Below are positions 62,097 to 64,000 of a stretch of DNA of 64,000 nucleotides, in pieces. The position numbers were made by a program, and so were the translations under genes. The notes beneath the pieces were generated by a model. The model worked only from the letters and a program-made list of their open reading frames with translations, did not search any database and was not told the origin of the DNA. Source of the DNA: Bullera alba. Its lineage: Eukaryota > Basidiomycota > Tremellomycetes > Tremellales > Bulleraceae. The stretch's first letter is position 1. Each line of letters starts with the position of its first letter. The stretch spans positions 1,798,001 to 1,862,000 of the forward strand of contig BCIX01000001.1 in assembly GCA_001600095.1 (NCBI GenBank). The letters run 5' to 3'.

Positions 62097-64000
62097 TCAT
62101 CCTCGAGATGACGGCGACGATGACAGTGATTTTCTGGATCGGTTGCTAGAAGCTAACTTTGACAGCTAGACTCAGGTCAGCGACCTCCAAAGGTAACGCA
62201 CGACAAGCGACTCACCTCATCCGAGGATGCATTGTCGTGACGGACTTTCGTCCTCAACTTGCCCAAAAGACCCTTGACCGTCTTGCCCACTCCTGTCTCT
62301 CGGTCCGCGTGATCATCGTCGTCGTCGCTGCCCGAAACCGGCTTCCCGGTTAGCGAGGCGTGTCGACTATGCCGACCATTTATCTCCGGCGTAGTGCCTG
62401 CTCGCGACAGACCGTTACCGTAGTCGTGAATTGGTGGCGGCGTCTCGTCGAGCGGCGTTGGAGGTTCGACAGTGTATCGCAATTTGGACGGTGTCACTTT
62501 CTGTCGTACCGGTTCACTGGAAATGGAAGCGATGCTTCGAAGGTACTTTTTCGATCGGAAGATGGAGGTGTTCTTGATCAGCTGCGATAAGAGATCGCCA
62601 CTCTGATACCAGAAATGACTCCTCGTATCTACGACGGGTCAGCCGAGTCTCTGTGTTCACGGCCGCTCTGCACTCACCCCTTTTTACGTGCTCGAAAATG
62701 TCCTCGTACGCCCAGACCTTGTTACGGTACGCAAACTCCGGCGTCTTAAGCTTGAAGTCGACGCAGTCGGGCATGCCAAATCCTCGGTGCTTCTTTGTTT
62801 CATCGGTCTACAGAAAATTAGCAGAGCACACACAGCCTGCATATGTCTCGACTCACCTTGTAGCTCAGCACGATGCTGGTGCTGCCGAAGATCACTTCGA
62901 CAAAGGTCGCATTGGCAGATGCACGCCTTCGCATCTCCGCTGCATCCTTGCTGGGGACCATGGTGAATTTGTCATCCTGCTCTTCGTCGTGGCCGGCTTT
63001 CTCGTTGAGCGTCGATGCCAGGGATACCTGAGACCGGGATCGGCTGAGGGGTACAGAGTCGGTCGTAGACGGGTCTCTGGTGTGTCTATCGCGCGCAGCG
63101 TCGCTTTTGCTCTTTGCTCCATCTTTGCTCTTTCTAGCTTTTCGTCTCTCGACTCGATCGCTGAACATGTAGTCCATGATAGCGTGGCCTGTCCGCTCTT
63201 CCAGCCTGAAATGCACGGGGTGTACCTGGACCCCAAGATGACGAACGATGGTGATACCTCCGACGGGAGCGAGAATAGACCATGAAGCGGATGCGAAGGG
63301 GGCTTTCTGCAGAAACGTCAGCTCCAATGTGGCAGCAGTGACTCACAATGCGACGCTTGCTGGTTCCCGATGACTCGTAACGATCTAGGACCTCTGGGTA
63401 CAAGGCATCAGGGTCGCTGTTAAGAGCGGATAGGTCTCCAAACGCGAGAGCGCTGTCGTCGGAACCATCCTTGTTTCGGAGCCAGGTGTACAGAGTGCCC
63501 TCGACGTAGAGCTTGATGAGAGGTTTGAAGTCGTCGTGCAGCATCTGCCAGGCGACACCACCGATCCGAATGTTGGTCTTGCTGGCCGCTCGCATGTCAT
63601 CTCTGGCTTCCTCTTTCGATCTGTTCAGGCTGATGGCTTCAAACACCGTGTATAGCTGCTCCGTGCTTTCGAGCAGATCATGCCTTAGGCGGAACAGCTC
63701 TGCCTTTCCGTGATCGTCGAGCAGGTCGACGTTCGCTTCGTATCCTCTCTGTAGCCGAGACAATTCTCGAATCTTGAATTGTAAATCACCGAGATCGTTG
63801 ACCAGCCGCAGAATGTCACTATCTTTCCTGTCGAACGCGAAAGTGAAGTTGTCGATGCGCTCCGTCCGCTTCCGGTGGACGGGGTCCTGGTAGAGGAGTA
63901 GATCGGTCACGACGTTATAGAGCGCAGAGTAGTGCTTCGAAGTGGCAGAAACCGTGAGTCGAGGCACCACGACCGTTGTCTCATCTCGGTGTAGTCGGAG
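62097..64000 (-). CDS. FMP27: Fmp27/Hobbit bridge-like lipid transfer protein, 3' part
   Basis: C-terminal part of a very large protein; the 5' part lies right of the window. Family members (Fmp27, Csf1-related Hobbit/BLTP2) form a long hydrophobic groove that moves lipids at ER contacts. About 550 residues are visible. Motifs typical of the end: NFTFAFDRKDSDILRLVNDL, coiled helix LRHDLLESTEQLYTVFEAIS, NIRIGGVAWQMLHDDFKPLI, VQVHPVHFRLEERTGHAIMDY, FVEVIFGSTSIVLSYK, then DCVDFKLKTPEFAYRNKVWA and YEDIFEHVKR. The tail is Ser/Asp/Arg-rich and disordered, and the last exon ends SLSSSPSSRG. Introns lie near 63300, 62820 and 62215. The stop is TGA at 62097 on the minus strand. Confidence 0.88.

Overview
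The window is nuclear DNA of a basidiomycete fungus, most likely a Tremellomycete related to Cryptococcus, Kwoniella or Saitozyma. The support is very dense gene packing, genes split by many short introns (often 33-70 nt, with GTGAGT/GTAAGT donors, a CTGAC or CTAAC branch and a close AG), and strongest resemblance to Cryptococcus-type proteins. It also carries the allantoicase/ureidoglycolate lyase/ureidoglycolate lyase fusion known from Cryptococcus. I see no rRNA, tRNA, transposon, CRISPR array or viral segment.

Region 1 (1-7.0 kb): the 3' part of PEX1 is followed by a gene-poor stretch with three small intronless genes for acidic or polar, disordered proteins (4038, 5437, 6046), an unresolved spliced locus near 3.1-3.9 kb and a small membrane protein (6586-6891, minus). 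Each of the three small genes has a TATA-like box 69-99 nt before its ATG. Two of the proteins end in a cysteine-rich tail that closes with a CaaX-like box. This is the least explained part of the window.

Region 2 (7.1-26 kb): the INO80 chromatin-remodelling ATPase (minus, about 16 exons, with a likely spliced leader carrying a tiny uORF), BET2 (Rab geranylgeranyl transferase beta), PRE6 (proteasome alpha4), an orphan ER-type membrane protein, a PRM10/ThrE-like transporter and an AVT3/4-like vacuolar amino acid transporter.

Region 3 (26-41 kb): ERG1 (squalene epoxidase), a tandem-PH protein, SUV3 (mitochondrial RNA helicase), MLH3 (mismatch repair and meiosis), a small cupin, OPI3 (phospholipid methyltransferase with an unusual basic tail) and VPS72 (SWR1 complex).

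Region 4 (41-64 kb): elongation factor 2 (start codon alone in one exon, then a 5-nt microexon), HIS4, DAL2,3,3, SPT14/PIG-A, SLC1-type acyltransferase, VPH1 (V-ATPase a), a RhoGAP, a short-chain dehydrogenase and the 3' part of FMP27/Hobbit (bridge-like lipid transfer protein).

Most genes are conserved housekeeping functions with no operon-like logic. Several concern membranes and lipids (ERG1, OPI3, SLC1, SPT14, FMP27, VPH1, AVT). Neighbouring genes are mostly convergent or divergent with 55-500 nt between them. Residue positions and protein lengths below are estimates from hand-spliced models.
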